Source: DAOTTX01 sp034437515 (lineage in GTDB: Bacteria > Chloroflexota > Anaerolineae > Aggregatilineales > Phototrophicaceae). From it: 26,429 bases of DNA. Positions 1 to 7,285 of the stretch are shown in pieces; the first letter of the stretch is position 1; every line of letters starts with the position of its first letter. The notes under the pieces are model-generated. The model made no database searches. It saw nothing but the letters and a program-made list of their open reading frames with translations, and was not told the origin of the DNA. Position numbers and translations under genes: made by a program. The stretch covers positions 1 through 26,429 of the forward strand of contig DAOTTX010000016.1 of assembly GCA_034437515.1 (NCBI GenBank), read 5' to 3'.

Positions 1-3000
1 GACCAACTGCCGGAGGGGGTTGACCCATCTACACTGGGGCCGCTGTTGCTTGGTCAAATCGACCAGGATGTGATCGACTATCTCGCAGAGAATGACCCGA
101 ATTTCCTCGACTCGCTCTCCGCAGATGCCAATGACGCGCTCTTCAGCGCACCAGCGACCGAGGGTGGTGCGCCGCCGCTTAACCCGAAGTGGACGACACT
201 GGCGACGTTCGATCCAAACTTTGATACGCTGACGACTTCGGACGACTTAATCGGCTTCCCTGATGACTTTTTCTACGAGAATGTCGGGGATTTCATCAAT
301 CAGCTTTTCAATGACGATGATGGGCGTGGTTTTGCCCCTGACTTGCTCGGCAATTGGTCAGTGGAGTCAGTCAGCTATATCCTTGAAAACGAACCGGGCG
401 CGCTCGACAACCTCAATGATGATGCGCTGCGTTTGCTGCCCGATGACGTGGTCGAGGTGCTGCCGGAAGACCTGCAAGCTACCGCCGAGGACGTGCGCAG
501 CGCCATCGTGCCGACCACGCAGGTGACTCGTACCAACGGGCAAGAAAGTCTTTTCGTCACGGTCTATAAGAACGCCGAAGCCAACACCGTTACCACCTAT
601 CAAGATGTTGAGGCCGTGCTGGAGCGTGTCGGTGAAAAAAACGACAATATCGAAGTCAGTGTGGTCTTCGAGCAATCCAGCTTTGTCGAGAACTCCATCG
701 AAGGGGTAGCGCGTGAGGGCGGCCTGGGGGCGATCTTCGCGGTGGTCATCATTCTGATCTTCCTGAGCAGCGGTGTATGGGGGCTACGCGGTCGTCGTAT
801 GGTCGGCATGATTATAATCGTGCTGTTCGCCGCGCTGCTAGCCTTCCTGACCGTGCTCAACCTGGACGCTGCCGGTAACGACTGGGGCGAAGCCTTCGGC
901 ATGACCGACATTGTCTTCCGTGTGCTGCTGATCGTCGGTCTGCTGGCGGGTGTCGCGGTGCTGTTCTGGCCCGGTACGCTGCCCGACCCGGCATGGCGGG
1001 CAACCATTGTGATCGGGGTAAGTATTCCGCTGTCTATCCTGTCGGCGTTCGCGCTGATGTACTGGGTTTCCCCGGTGATGTATGATCTCATCCAACCACT
1101 GAGCACGAATGAAGGCACCATCGGCGATATTTTCAGCTTCGTGCTGCGTTTGTTCCCGGAACAGTTGACATTGAATATCATGACACTCTCCGGTTTGACG
1201 GTCGCGGTCGGTCGCGTGGTGGACGACTCCATCGTGGTGCTGGAAAATATCTTCCGTGAGATCCAGGCCGGTGTAGATAAGCGTACCGCTGTGCTCAGCG
1301 GCACCCGTGACGTCTCGGCGGCAATCTTCGTCGCCACCACGATTGCGGTCGTGGTCTTCTTGCCGCTCGGCTTGACCGGTGGGATCATCGGCGCGTTCTT
1401 CCTGCCGTTTGGCCTCGCGGTGACCTATGCGCTGGTGTCGTCTTTCATCGTCGCGGTGACGGTGGTGCCGGTGCTGGCGTACCTCACCATTGATGAGGAC
1501 GACATCCCCGAAGACAAAGATATCTGGATTGCCGATTACTACGTCCCGACGCTGAAGTGGTCGCTCAAGGGGTGGGCAACGAAGGGCTTCGTCGTCGTGC
1601 TGGCTTTCGGTTCTGCGATCTTCGGCTTCTATCTGTTTGGTCAGCGCCCTGCGGCCTTCTTACCGGACTTCGGTGAGCCACAGGTGACGGTGAACGTCGA
1701 ACTGCCTAGCCAGGGCGCACGCATCACCGAGACGAACGCGCTGGTCGTCGAACTCGAAGACTATGTGCGGGAAAACATCCCCGCAGAAGAACTCACCGCC
1801 ATCCAGACGACGGTCGGCGGTGGTGGTGCGAGTTTCGAGGCGCTGCTCGGTGGTAATCGGGTCGCGGAGAACCGCGCCAATATCACCGTCGGCCTCGATG
1901 TGGGCGCGGATAGGCTTGATGAGCGCACTCAGGAGATCCGCGAAGCCGCCGAGGAAATCTTCGCGGTTGAAGGTAGTGATGAAACCTACGTGACGGTCGC
2001 AGCGGCGGCGGTCGGCGGTGACTTCGGTGGTTTTGCGCTGGTCGTCACCGGGGATCGTGAGACGATTGAGACACTTGATCCGCTGGTGAAGGCCGGGTTG
2101 GAAAGTGTTGAGGGCATCACCAACGTGACGAGCAACCTGCCAGAGGAAACCGGCGGGGCGGATGATAGCGCGAACGTGACGTTAATCCGGGTCAACCAGC
2201 AGACCGCGCTTTCCTACATCGCGGAACTCGAAACCGATAACACCATCGGAATCACCGAAATAGCCATCACGGAGGTTGAAGACCTGTTGGCGACGTTCGC
2301 CGCCGGGGAAACACCGGAGGACTCGCTCGGCCTGACGGAAGATCAACTCGCGTCAATCCAGACGTTGCCAGCGGAGAGTTTATCTGCGGTTTCCATCAGC
2401 CAGGGCTTTGACAGCGAAATTCAGACAGAAGGCTTTAACAGCCTGCCGATTGCGATGGGTATCGCGCTGATGATCGTGGTCGTGATCTTGATTACCACGT
2501 TCCAATCGCTCGTTTATTGGTTCGTGATTATCTCCAGTGTGATCGTCGCGCCGGTGGGCGCTGCTATCGCGCTGACACTGACCGACCGTGTACTTGGCAT
2601 CTCGGCGTTGATCGGTCTGCTCATGTTGCTCGGTCTGGTGATTACGAACGCGGTCGTGTTGATCGACCGGGTGCTTTCCAACCGAAACGAACGTGGGATG
2701 TCGCTGTATGACGCACTGGTCGAGGCTGGGGCGCGGCGTCTGCGTCCGATCCTGATGACTTCGTTAGCGACTATAATCGCGCTGACGCCGCTGGCAATTG
2801 GCCTGTCTGAAGGGGCGTTGATCGCGTCCGAACTCGGTACAGTCGTAATTGGTGGTGTGTTCAGCAGTACGTTGCTCACGCTGATCGTGGTGCCGGTGTT
2901 GTACAGCATCTTCTACCCGGTACACCGTGTGTTGTCCTTTGGTAAGGATGACAGCCAACCCGCCAACCCGGTCATCCCCGCAGCGGATGCGACTGGGGAG

Positions 3001-3021
3001 GTACAGCAGGTAAAGAGCTAA
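1..3021 (+). CDS. RND-superfamily efflux transporter permease (HAE1/AcrB-like), 5'-truncated by the window edge
   Basis: The frame is open from base 1, so the true start lies upstream and the N-terminal membrane helix and first porter subdomain are missing. What remains follows the AcrB order. There is a porter segment (TRTNGQESLFVTV near 525), the TM2-6 block with the proton-relay motif VGRVVDDSIVVLENI near 1207, and a second porter domain (about 1690-2440). The TM8-12 block follows, with ITNAVVLIDRV near 2641 and RRLRPILMTS near 2734. Such proteins expel drugs, lipids or metabolites by proton antiport. Three things are unusual: an acidic insertion of about 150 residues (about 46-520) inside the first porter domain, two extra hydrophobic helices between the TM2 and TM3 equivalents (about 800-990), and about 30 extra residues before TM4 (about 1065-1160). 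No membrane-fusion partner is in view. The family is sure; the substrate is unknown. Confidence 0.9.
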   Translation, partial: DQLPEGVDPSTLGPLLLGQIDQDVIDYLAENDPNFLDSLSADANDALFSAPATEGGAPPLNPKWTTLATFDPNFDTLTTSDDLIGFPDDFFYENVGDFINQLFNDDDGRGFAPDLLGNWSVESVSYILENEPGALDNLNDDALRLLPDDVVEVLPEDLQATAEDVRSAIVPTTQVTRTNGQESLFVTVYKNAEANTVTTYQDVEAVLERVGEKNDNIEVSVVFEQSSFVENSIEGVAREGGLGAIFAVVIILIFLSSGVWGLRGRRMVGMIIIVLFAALLAFLTVLNLDAAGNDWGEAFGMTDIVFRVLLIVGLLAGVAVLFWPGTLPDPAWRATIVIGVSIPLSILSAFALMYWVSPVMYDLIQPLSTNEGTIGDIFSFVLRLFPEQLTLNIMTLSGLTVAVGRVVDDSIVVLENIFREIQAGVDKRTAVLSGTRDVSAAIFVATTIAVVVFLPLGLTGGIIGAFFLPFGLAVTYALVSSFIVAVTVVPVLAYLTIDEDDIPEDKDIWIADYYVPTLKWSLKGWATKGFVVVLAFGSAIFGFYLFGQRPAAFLPDFGEPQVTVNVELPSQGARITETNALVVELEDYVRENIPAEELTAIQTTVGGGGASFEALLGGNRVAENRANITVGLDVGADRLDERTQEIREAAEEIFAVEGSDETYVTVAAAAVGGDFGGFALVVTGDRETIETLDPLVKAGLESVEGITNVTSNLPEETGGADDSANVTLIRVNQQTALSYIAELETDNTIGITEIAITEVEDLLATFAAGETPEDSLGLTEDQLASIQTLPAESLSAVSISQGFDSEIQTEGFNSLPIAMGIALMIVVVILITTFQSLVYWFVIISSVIVAPVGAAIALTLTDRVLGISALIGLLMLLGLVITNAVVLIDRVLSNRNERGMSLYDALVEAGARRLRPILMTSLATIIALTPLAIGLSEGALIASELGTVVIGGVFSSTLLTLIVVPVLYSIFYPVHRVLSFGKDDSQPANPVIPAADATGEVQQVKS

Positions 3022-3043
3022 TCCTCACCCGTTAGTCGGAATC

Positions 3044-3075
3044 AAAAAGCGCGGCCTTTACGGTCGCGCTTTTTT
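3044..3075. terminator. Bidirectional intrinsic terminator between convergent genes
   Basis: The arms AAAAAGCGCGGCC and GGTCGCGCTTTTTT pair with one G-T wobble around a 5-nt loop. A-tract and T-tract flank the stem, so it works on both strands. It sits 22 nt after the RND stop and 24 nt beyond the stop of the convergent PLP enzyme. Confidence 0.85.
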
Positions 3076-3098
3076 CGTTAATCGACGCGGCAACGTCT

Positions 3099-4319
3099 CT
3101 AAATCGCGGTTTCGATCCCATCGGCAGCGGGCTGCGTTTCGATCAGATCGAGGCGCTCCCCGACGATTTTGAACCCTTGCAACGCCCGGTCAAGATGTTC
3201 GCGCTGGTGGGTCGCCATGTAACTCGTGCGGAGCAGGCTGCCGTTCGGCGGCACCCCCGGCGGGATGACCGGGTTGGTGTAGACGCCTTCTTCAATCAGC
3301 GCCCGCCACGCGAGCGCGGTGCGATACTCATCACGAATAATGATCGGGACAATCGGCGAATTGCTGAGGCCGGTGTCATAGCCCAATTTCTTCAGGTTGT
3401 CGCGCATATAATCGGCATTGTGCCACAACCGCTTGACGTGTTCCGGCTCAGTCTCGATGATTTCCAACGCTTTCATAACTGCCATCACGTTCGGCGCGGG
3501 CAGGGCAGCGGAGAAGATCAAAGACCGTGCATGATGTTGGATGTAGTGGACGACATCAGCATCCCCGGCGATGAAGCCGCCGATGGAGGCAAAGCTCTTG
3601 CTGAATGTGCCCATAACCAGGTCAACCTCATCGGTCAGGCCGAAGTGCGAAGACGTGCCGCGTCCACCACCCGTCACACCGATGCCGTGTGCGTCGTCTA
3701 CCATGACCCGTGCGCCGTATTTTTTACAGACCTCGACGATCTGCGGCAGCGGGGCGATGTCACCACCCATGCTGTAAACACCATCGACGACGACCAGCTT
3801 ACCCGCATCGGCTGGCAGCTTGCGTAGAACCTGTTCGAGATTGTCAATGTCATTATGACGGAAGCGTTTCATCTCGCCGCGTGCCATCAGGCTACCATCG
3901 ACCACACAGGCGTGGGCGTCTTTGTCCAGGATGACGTAATCGTTCTTCTGGATCAAGGCGCTGATGGTGCCGACGTTGGTCTGGTACCCGGTCGGGAAGA
4001 CCAGTGCTGCTTCTTTACCGACAAATTTTGCCAATCTCCGGTCGAGTTCGAGATGTAGTTCCAGCGTGCCGTTGAGGAAGCGCGAACCGGTAACACTGGT
4101 GCCGTAGCGTTCCAACGCTTCGGCGGCGGCCTCACGGACGCGCGGATCAGTTGTCAGACCGAGATAATTGTTGGAACCGATCATCACGACGTCATGATCT
4201 TCAAACGTCGCGGTTGTCCCTTCAGAATCACTCAAAGCGCGGAAGTACGGGTATATACCCATTTCCATCGCTTCTTTCGCAAAAGTAAAGTTTGTTGCCT
4301 TGTCAAACAGGTCAGCCAC
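3099..4319 (-). CDS. PLP-dependent alpha-oxoamine synthase, serine palmitoyltransferase-like
   Basis: This 406-residue fold-type I PLP enzyme condenses an amino acid with an acyl-CoA and releases CO2. Visible landmarks are GSNNYLGL (48-55), GSRFLNGTLELH (78-89), a PLP-stacking His136, DDAHGIGV (208-215) with Asp209 and His211, and the Schiff-base lysine Lys241 in GTFSKSFASIGGF. The N-terminal MGIYPYFRAL stretch, the SRFLNGTLELH motif and the TNPVIPPGVPP/YMATH tail resemble Bacteroidota serine palmitoyltransferase more than BioF or Kbl. The first step of sphingolipid synthesis is therefore a real candidate. The alternatives are 8-amino-7-oxononanoate synthase and glycine C-acetyltransferase, but no biotin genes and no threonine dehydrogenase are nearby. 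The start is GTG, with AGGAG (4327-4331) seven bases before it. The gene is monocistronic. Confidence 0.85.
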   Translation of the reverse strand: MADLFDKATNFTFAKEAMEMGIYPYFRALSDSEGTTATFEDHDVVMIGSNNYLGLTTDPRVREAAAEALERYGTSVTGSRFLNGTLELHLELDRRLAKFVGKEAALVFPTGYQTNVGTISALIQKNDYVILDKDAHACVVDGSLMARGEMKRFRHNDIDNLEQVLRKLPADAGKLVVVDGVYSMGGDIAPLPQIVEVCKKYGARVMVDDAHGIGVTGGGRGTSSHFGLTDEVDLVMGTFSKSFASIGGFIAGDADVVHYIQHHARSLIFSAALPAPNVMAVMKALEIIETEPEHVKRLWHNADYMRDNLKKLGYDTGLSNSPIVPIIIRDEYRTALAWRALIEEGVYTNPVIPPGVPPNGSLLRTSYMATHQREHLDRALQGFKIVGERLDLIETQPAADGIETAI

Positions 4320-4483
4320 GTAATTGCTCCTAGATGATTACCACACTGACATTAACGATAAATCTCCCTGCACAGTCGCTAGATAAACCATCTCCACTGG
4401 CAAAGTCTCATCAATTACTCAGCTATAATAACACACTCGTTGAGATGTCGGTATGTTGCCACCGACGGGTTGTAAGTTTTAGC

Positions 4484-4513
4484 TTGCACATTTTATCACG
4501 AACACGCTACAAT
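4484..4513 (+). promoter_or_regulatory. Sigma-70-type promoter of the small membrane protein gene
   Basis: TTGCAC (4484-4489) and TACAAT (4508-4513) are separated by 18 bases and lie about 50 bases before the chosen start at 4567. Confidence 0.55.
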
Positions 4514-4550
4514 AGTAACAATGATATGAAAACAATCCAATGACTTTTAC

Positions 4551-4556
4551 GAGGAG
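4551..4556 (+). promoter_or_regulatory. Ribosome-binding site that sets the start of the small membrane protein
   Basis: GAGGAG lies ten bases before ATG 4567. An in-frame ATG at 4540 lies upstream of it and so cannot use it, which favours the shorter 79-residue product. Confidence 0.6.
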
Positions 4557-4566
4557 TTTACCGGAT

Positions 4567-4806
4567 ATGGATTCGCTTTTTATCCGCCGCGCTCTGGTCT
4601 GGGGTCTCTCGACCGTGCTAGGTGTGCTGACGACAATGTTGTTTCTCTACCTGCTGCTGCCGGCGGTCAGTCCGAATGTCAACGAAGGGACGATCAGTAT
4701 CGGTCGTTATGGCATTCAGTATTTCTTCTGGACGGCCTTTCCCTTTACGCTGGTGTTCGTCACCATCTTTGACGCTTTCGCCGAGACGCGCATCTGGCCT
4801 GACTAG
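4567..4806 (+). CDS. Small two-helix membrane protein of unknown function
   Basis: The product has 79 residues. Two hydrophobic stretches are visible: residues 9-32 (ALVWGLSTVLGVLTTMLFLY) and about 50-69 (YFFWTAFPFTLVFVTIFDAF). Between them is a short polar loop, and the tail is acidic. It has its own promoter, a good ribosome-binding site and a terminator, so it appears to be a real, independently expressed gene. I do not recognise a family. Nothing in the neighbourhood (PLP enzyme before it, convergent deacetylase operon after it) points to a role. Confidence 0.65.
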   Translation: MDSLFIRRALVWGLSTVLGVLTTMLFLYLLLPAVSPNVNEGTISIGRYGIQYFFWTAFPFTLVFVTIFDAFAETRIWPD

Positions 4807-4831
4807 AAATTCAACTTGAGCCAAGACAAGT

Positions 4832-4857
4832 ACCGCCGGCCCTCGGCGGTTTTTGTT
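4832..4857. terminator. Intrinsic terminator after the small membrane protein
   Basis: ACCGCCG and CGGCGGT form a perfect 7-bp stem around GCCCT, followed by TTTTGTTT. The tract touches the stop codon of the convergent deacetylase gene, so the stem may also end the minus-strand operon. Confidence 0.8.
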
Positions 4858-5645
4858 TACCGGCTGGCATCCAACAATTGCGCTAACCCCGGCACACCCA
4901 CATTGCCATGAATACGAATCCGGCTCACTTCCATCGCGTTATCTGTGGTGTGGTAGGCACCGTATTGCGTGGTGACCGCCCGTAGAATCTGTGAGCTGTT
5001 CATCACGCGCAGCACATCGTCGTCATAGCGTCCGGCAGGGTAAGCGAACATCGCCGCAGACTGCCCCGTGTGCGCCGCGATACTCTCGATACTGCCGATG
5101 ATCTCATAGACGAGATAGGCGTAGTCGCGTCCGCGCAAATCTTGATGATGCTTGGTATGACCTTCCATCGACATGCCGGCCTCAGCCATCGTCCGGGTCT
5201 GTTGCCAGTTCAGATGTGATGGGTCGCTGGCGTCCGTTCTGCCGGTGATAACGAAGAACGTCCCTGTATAGTTGAATTCCTGTAGTATTGGGAAAGCATA
5301 ATCGAAGTGTCCCTGGTAGCCATCATCAAAGGTCAAGATGATCGGCCTGGGGGGAAGTGCCGCCCCTGTATTGAGCGCCGCGTGTAAATCATAGAGCGAG
5401 ATCGTCTCATAGCCCTGTTCCCACAGATATTGCATATGTGCGCGGAAGATATCCGGCTCGACCGTCAAGTCAACACGGTAGATGTCGGCCTCTGGTGGCA
5501 GTGGGCTGACGTAGTGGTACATCAGGATCGGTACATAAATCCGGCGTAGCGTACCATCGAAGGCATCGTCATCAGATTGGGCGTTTGTGGTCAGCGTCAG
5601 CAGGCAGAACAACACGATAGCGAAGAGCGGTCGATAGCGGATCAT
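4857..5645 (-). CDS. Secreted polysaccharide deacetylase (carbohydrate esterase 4, NodB-like)
   Basis: The product is 262 residues, starting at the ATG that overlaps the permease stop as ATGA. A longer in-frame opening to 5774 would read back through the permease gene and would bury the signal peptide (residues 1-22, FAIVLFCLLTLTTNA). CE4 motifs are clear: VPILMYHYV (38-46), TFDDGY (105-110) with the catalytic Asp107 and metal-binding Asp108, HTKHH (163-167) supplying the HxxxH metal ligands, and FAYPAGRYDD (200-209). The family removes N- or O-acetyl groups from chitin-like polymers, peptidoglycan or exopolysaccharide. As last gene of a peptide-type ABC transporter operon it may act on envelope or cell-wall material outside the cell. 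The family is sure; the substrate is unknown. Confidence 0.9.
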   Translation of the reverse strand: MIRYRPLFAIVLFCLLTLTTNAQSDDDAFDGTLRRIYVPILMYHYVSPLPPEADIYRVDLTVEPDIFRAHMQYLWEQGYETISLYDLHAALNTGAALPPRPIILTFDDGYQGHFDYAFPILQEFNYTGTFFVITGRTDASDPSHLNWQQTRTMAEAGMSMEGHTKHHQDLRGRDYAYLVYEIIGSIESIAAHTGQSAAMFAYPAGRYDDDVLRVMNSSQILRAVTTQYGAYHTTDNAMEVSRIRIHGNVGVPGLAQLLDASR

Positions 5646-6406
5646 CGTTGTGAGAATTGCTCCGTCAAATGGTTTACAGACATCACGGTTAACGACATCA
5701 TTATACCAGGGGCCAGGCTCACCCAGGGTGCAGTCTGGAACACAAGTCGTCCATCTGCCAGCAGCATACCCCAATCAACCAGATCACCACCCAACCCCAG
5801 GAAGCTCAAGGCCGCGCTGTTAATCATCGCGTAGCTGAAGGTGACGCCGGTATAAGCCAGCAGCGTGACGCGGATATTGGGCAGGGCGTGCCATAGCAAC
5901 ACCCGGCGGGCGGTTGCGCCGGCAGCAACCGCCGCCTCGATGTACCCCTCGTGCCGGATGTTCAACACGGCTGCGCGGGTCACCTGCGCGAACGGGGCAA
6001 TTAAGGCAACACCCGTCGCAAATGCGACCGCTCGCGTACTTTGCTCGGTCAATGTGATGACGACCAGTGCCAGAATGATCCCAGGGATCGCCAGCGCCGC
6101 GTTGATAAACACACGCAGCAGCCGATCAACGAAGTCCGGTGCGAATCCGCTAATCATCCCGATGAAGGTGCCTGCAACGGCGGCGAAGGTGGTCGCCAAT
6201 GCGCTGATGGTCAATGTGCGCTGCCCACCCATCAATACCCGGCTCAGCACATCCCGACCGAGCAAGTCCGTCCCCAACAAATAGGTGTGGTTGGGTGATT
6301 CTAACGACTCCTCCGGGCGGGTGGCGCTGCTATCATAGGGGGCGATCACCGGCGCGAGCAACGCCAGAATGATAACCACCGCCAGAAAGGTGCTCGCATA
6401 TTTCAT
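5642..6406 (-). CDS. ABC transporter permease, DppC/OppC family
   Basis: The product has 254 residues and about five to six membrane helices. Family marks are LLGTDLLGRDVLSRVL near residues 43-58 and the EAA loop EAAVAAGATARRVLLWHALPN, which would contact an ATPase. It is on the short side for DppC: the usual N-terminal cytoplasmic tail is missing and the protein begins directly in the first helix (ASTFLAVVIILALLAPVIAP). ATG 6406 overlaps the TGA of the upstream permease, and its own TGA overlaps the ATG of the deacetylase, so translation is probably coupled on both sides. With the other permease it should form the heterodimeric membrane channel of an oligopeptide-type importer. Confidence 0.92.
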   Translation of the reverse strand: MKYASTFLAVVIILALLAPVIAPYDSSATRPEESLESPNHTYLLGTDLLGRDVLSRVLMGGQRTLTISALATTFAAVAGTFIGMISGFAPDFVDRLLRVFINAALAIPGIILALVVITLTEQSTRAVAFATGVALIAPFAQVTRAAVLNIRHEGYIEAAVAAGATARRVLLWHALPNIRVTLLAYTGVTFSYAMINSAALSFLGLGGDLVDWGMLLADGRLVFQTAPWVSLAPGIMMSLTVMSVNHLTEQFSQR

Positions 6407-7284
6407 GTCGTGAGGCGTGGGTCAGCCAGTTGGTAGAGCAGGTTGGCGCAACCGTTCGCAACCGTATAGACCAGCGCGGAAAAGATCACGATCCCCTGTA
6501 CGACCGGGTAATCCTGCTCGACCACACTCGCCAGCAGCAAGCGACCGATGCCGGGTCGTAGAAACAAAATCTCCACAATGACGGTGCCACTCAACAAAAA
6601 GCCGACTTGCAGCGCGATCACGGTAATCACCGGCAGCAACCCAACCCGTAAGATGTGATGCAAGCGGATGCGTAGAGGTGTCAGACCTTTGCTGTGAGCC
6701 GTGCGGATGAACATCGCTTTCGCCGTCTGCTGGACGTTGGCCTGTGTGATGCGAGCGATCTCGCCCATCGTATGGAACGCCAACACAAGCGTCGGTAGCA
6801 GCAGGCCGCTGGTGGAAAGTCCTAGCACCACGCCCACTATAATCAAGGCCAGCGTACCCGTCCAGTAAATGGGCGTACTTAATGCAAGGGACATCAGCAA
6901 GCGGGCGATCCCCGCGCCGATCAGATCTAACCCGGCGGTGATGCCAAGCGAAACCCCCACAATTGCCGCAAGCACGACCGCGCTAATGGCGAGGGTCAGC
7001 GTGGGGCGCAGACGTTCGCTTATCATAGTGGCGACCGGGCGAGCCTGGATCAGTGAGTAGCCCATGTCGCCACGTATCAGGCCGGTCATGTAGCGGCTGT
7101 ATTGCTGGTGCAGCGGTGCATTGAGTTGTAACTCCTGGCGGATCTGGTCAAGCCGTTGCTGACTGATGCTGCTCTGTGCCAGGCGTGTGCTGACGGCATC
7201 ACCCGGCAGCACACGCAGCAGTACAAACGTGATCGTCGTTGCCAGCCACACAGTGACCAGCAGCGAGAGAACCGTCCGAAGCAT
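6403..7284 (-). CDS. ABC transporter permease, DppB/OppB family
   Basis: The product has 293 residues. It opens with the typical first helix and loop (LLRVLPGDAV), followed by the QELQLNAPLHQQY stretch and five further hydrophobic segments. The coupling loop is TAKAMFIRTAHSKGLTPLRI, which ends in the EAA-like region. It pairs with the DppC-like permease encoded next. Its ATG lies one base after the stop of the solute-binding protein gene, and its TGA overlaps the next ATG. No DppD/DppF ATPase gene occurs in the window, so the ATPases must be supplied from elsewhere or by a shared set. Confidence 0.92.
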   Translation of the reverse strand: MLRTVLSLLVTVWLATTITFVLLRVLPGDAVSTRLAQSSISQQRLDQIRQELQLNAPLHQQYSRYMTGLIRGDMGYSLIQARPVATMISERLRPTLTLAISAVVLAAIVGVSLGITAGLDLIGAGIARLLMSLALSTPIYWTGTLALIIVGVVLGLSTSGLLLPTLVLAFHTMGEIARITQANVQQTAKAMFIRTAHSKGLTPLRIRLHHILRVGLLPVITVIALQVGFLLSGTVIVEILFLRPGIGRLLLASVVEQDYPVVQGIVIFSALVYTVANGCANLLYQLADPRLTT

Positions 7285-7285
7285 G

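Noticed and set aside
600..1388. A 262-codon minus-strand open frame inside the RND gene
   Set aside because: It is Ser/Thr/Arg-rich shadow coding opposite clear RND membrane helices.
4334..4543. A 69-codon plus-strand frame upstream of the small membrane protein
   Set aside because: It runs through the promoter at 4484-4513, has no ribosome-binding site, and reads without any domain pattern.
5646..5774. A 43-residue longer N-terminus for the deacetylase
   Set aside because: It overlaps the permease gene and hides the signal peptide. The ATGA overlap at 5642-5645 is the usual coupled start.
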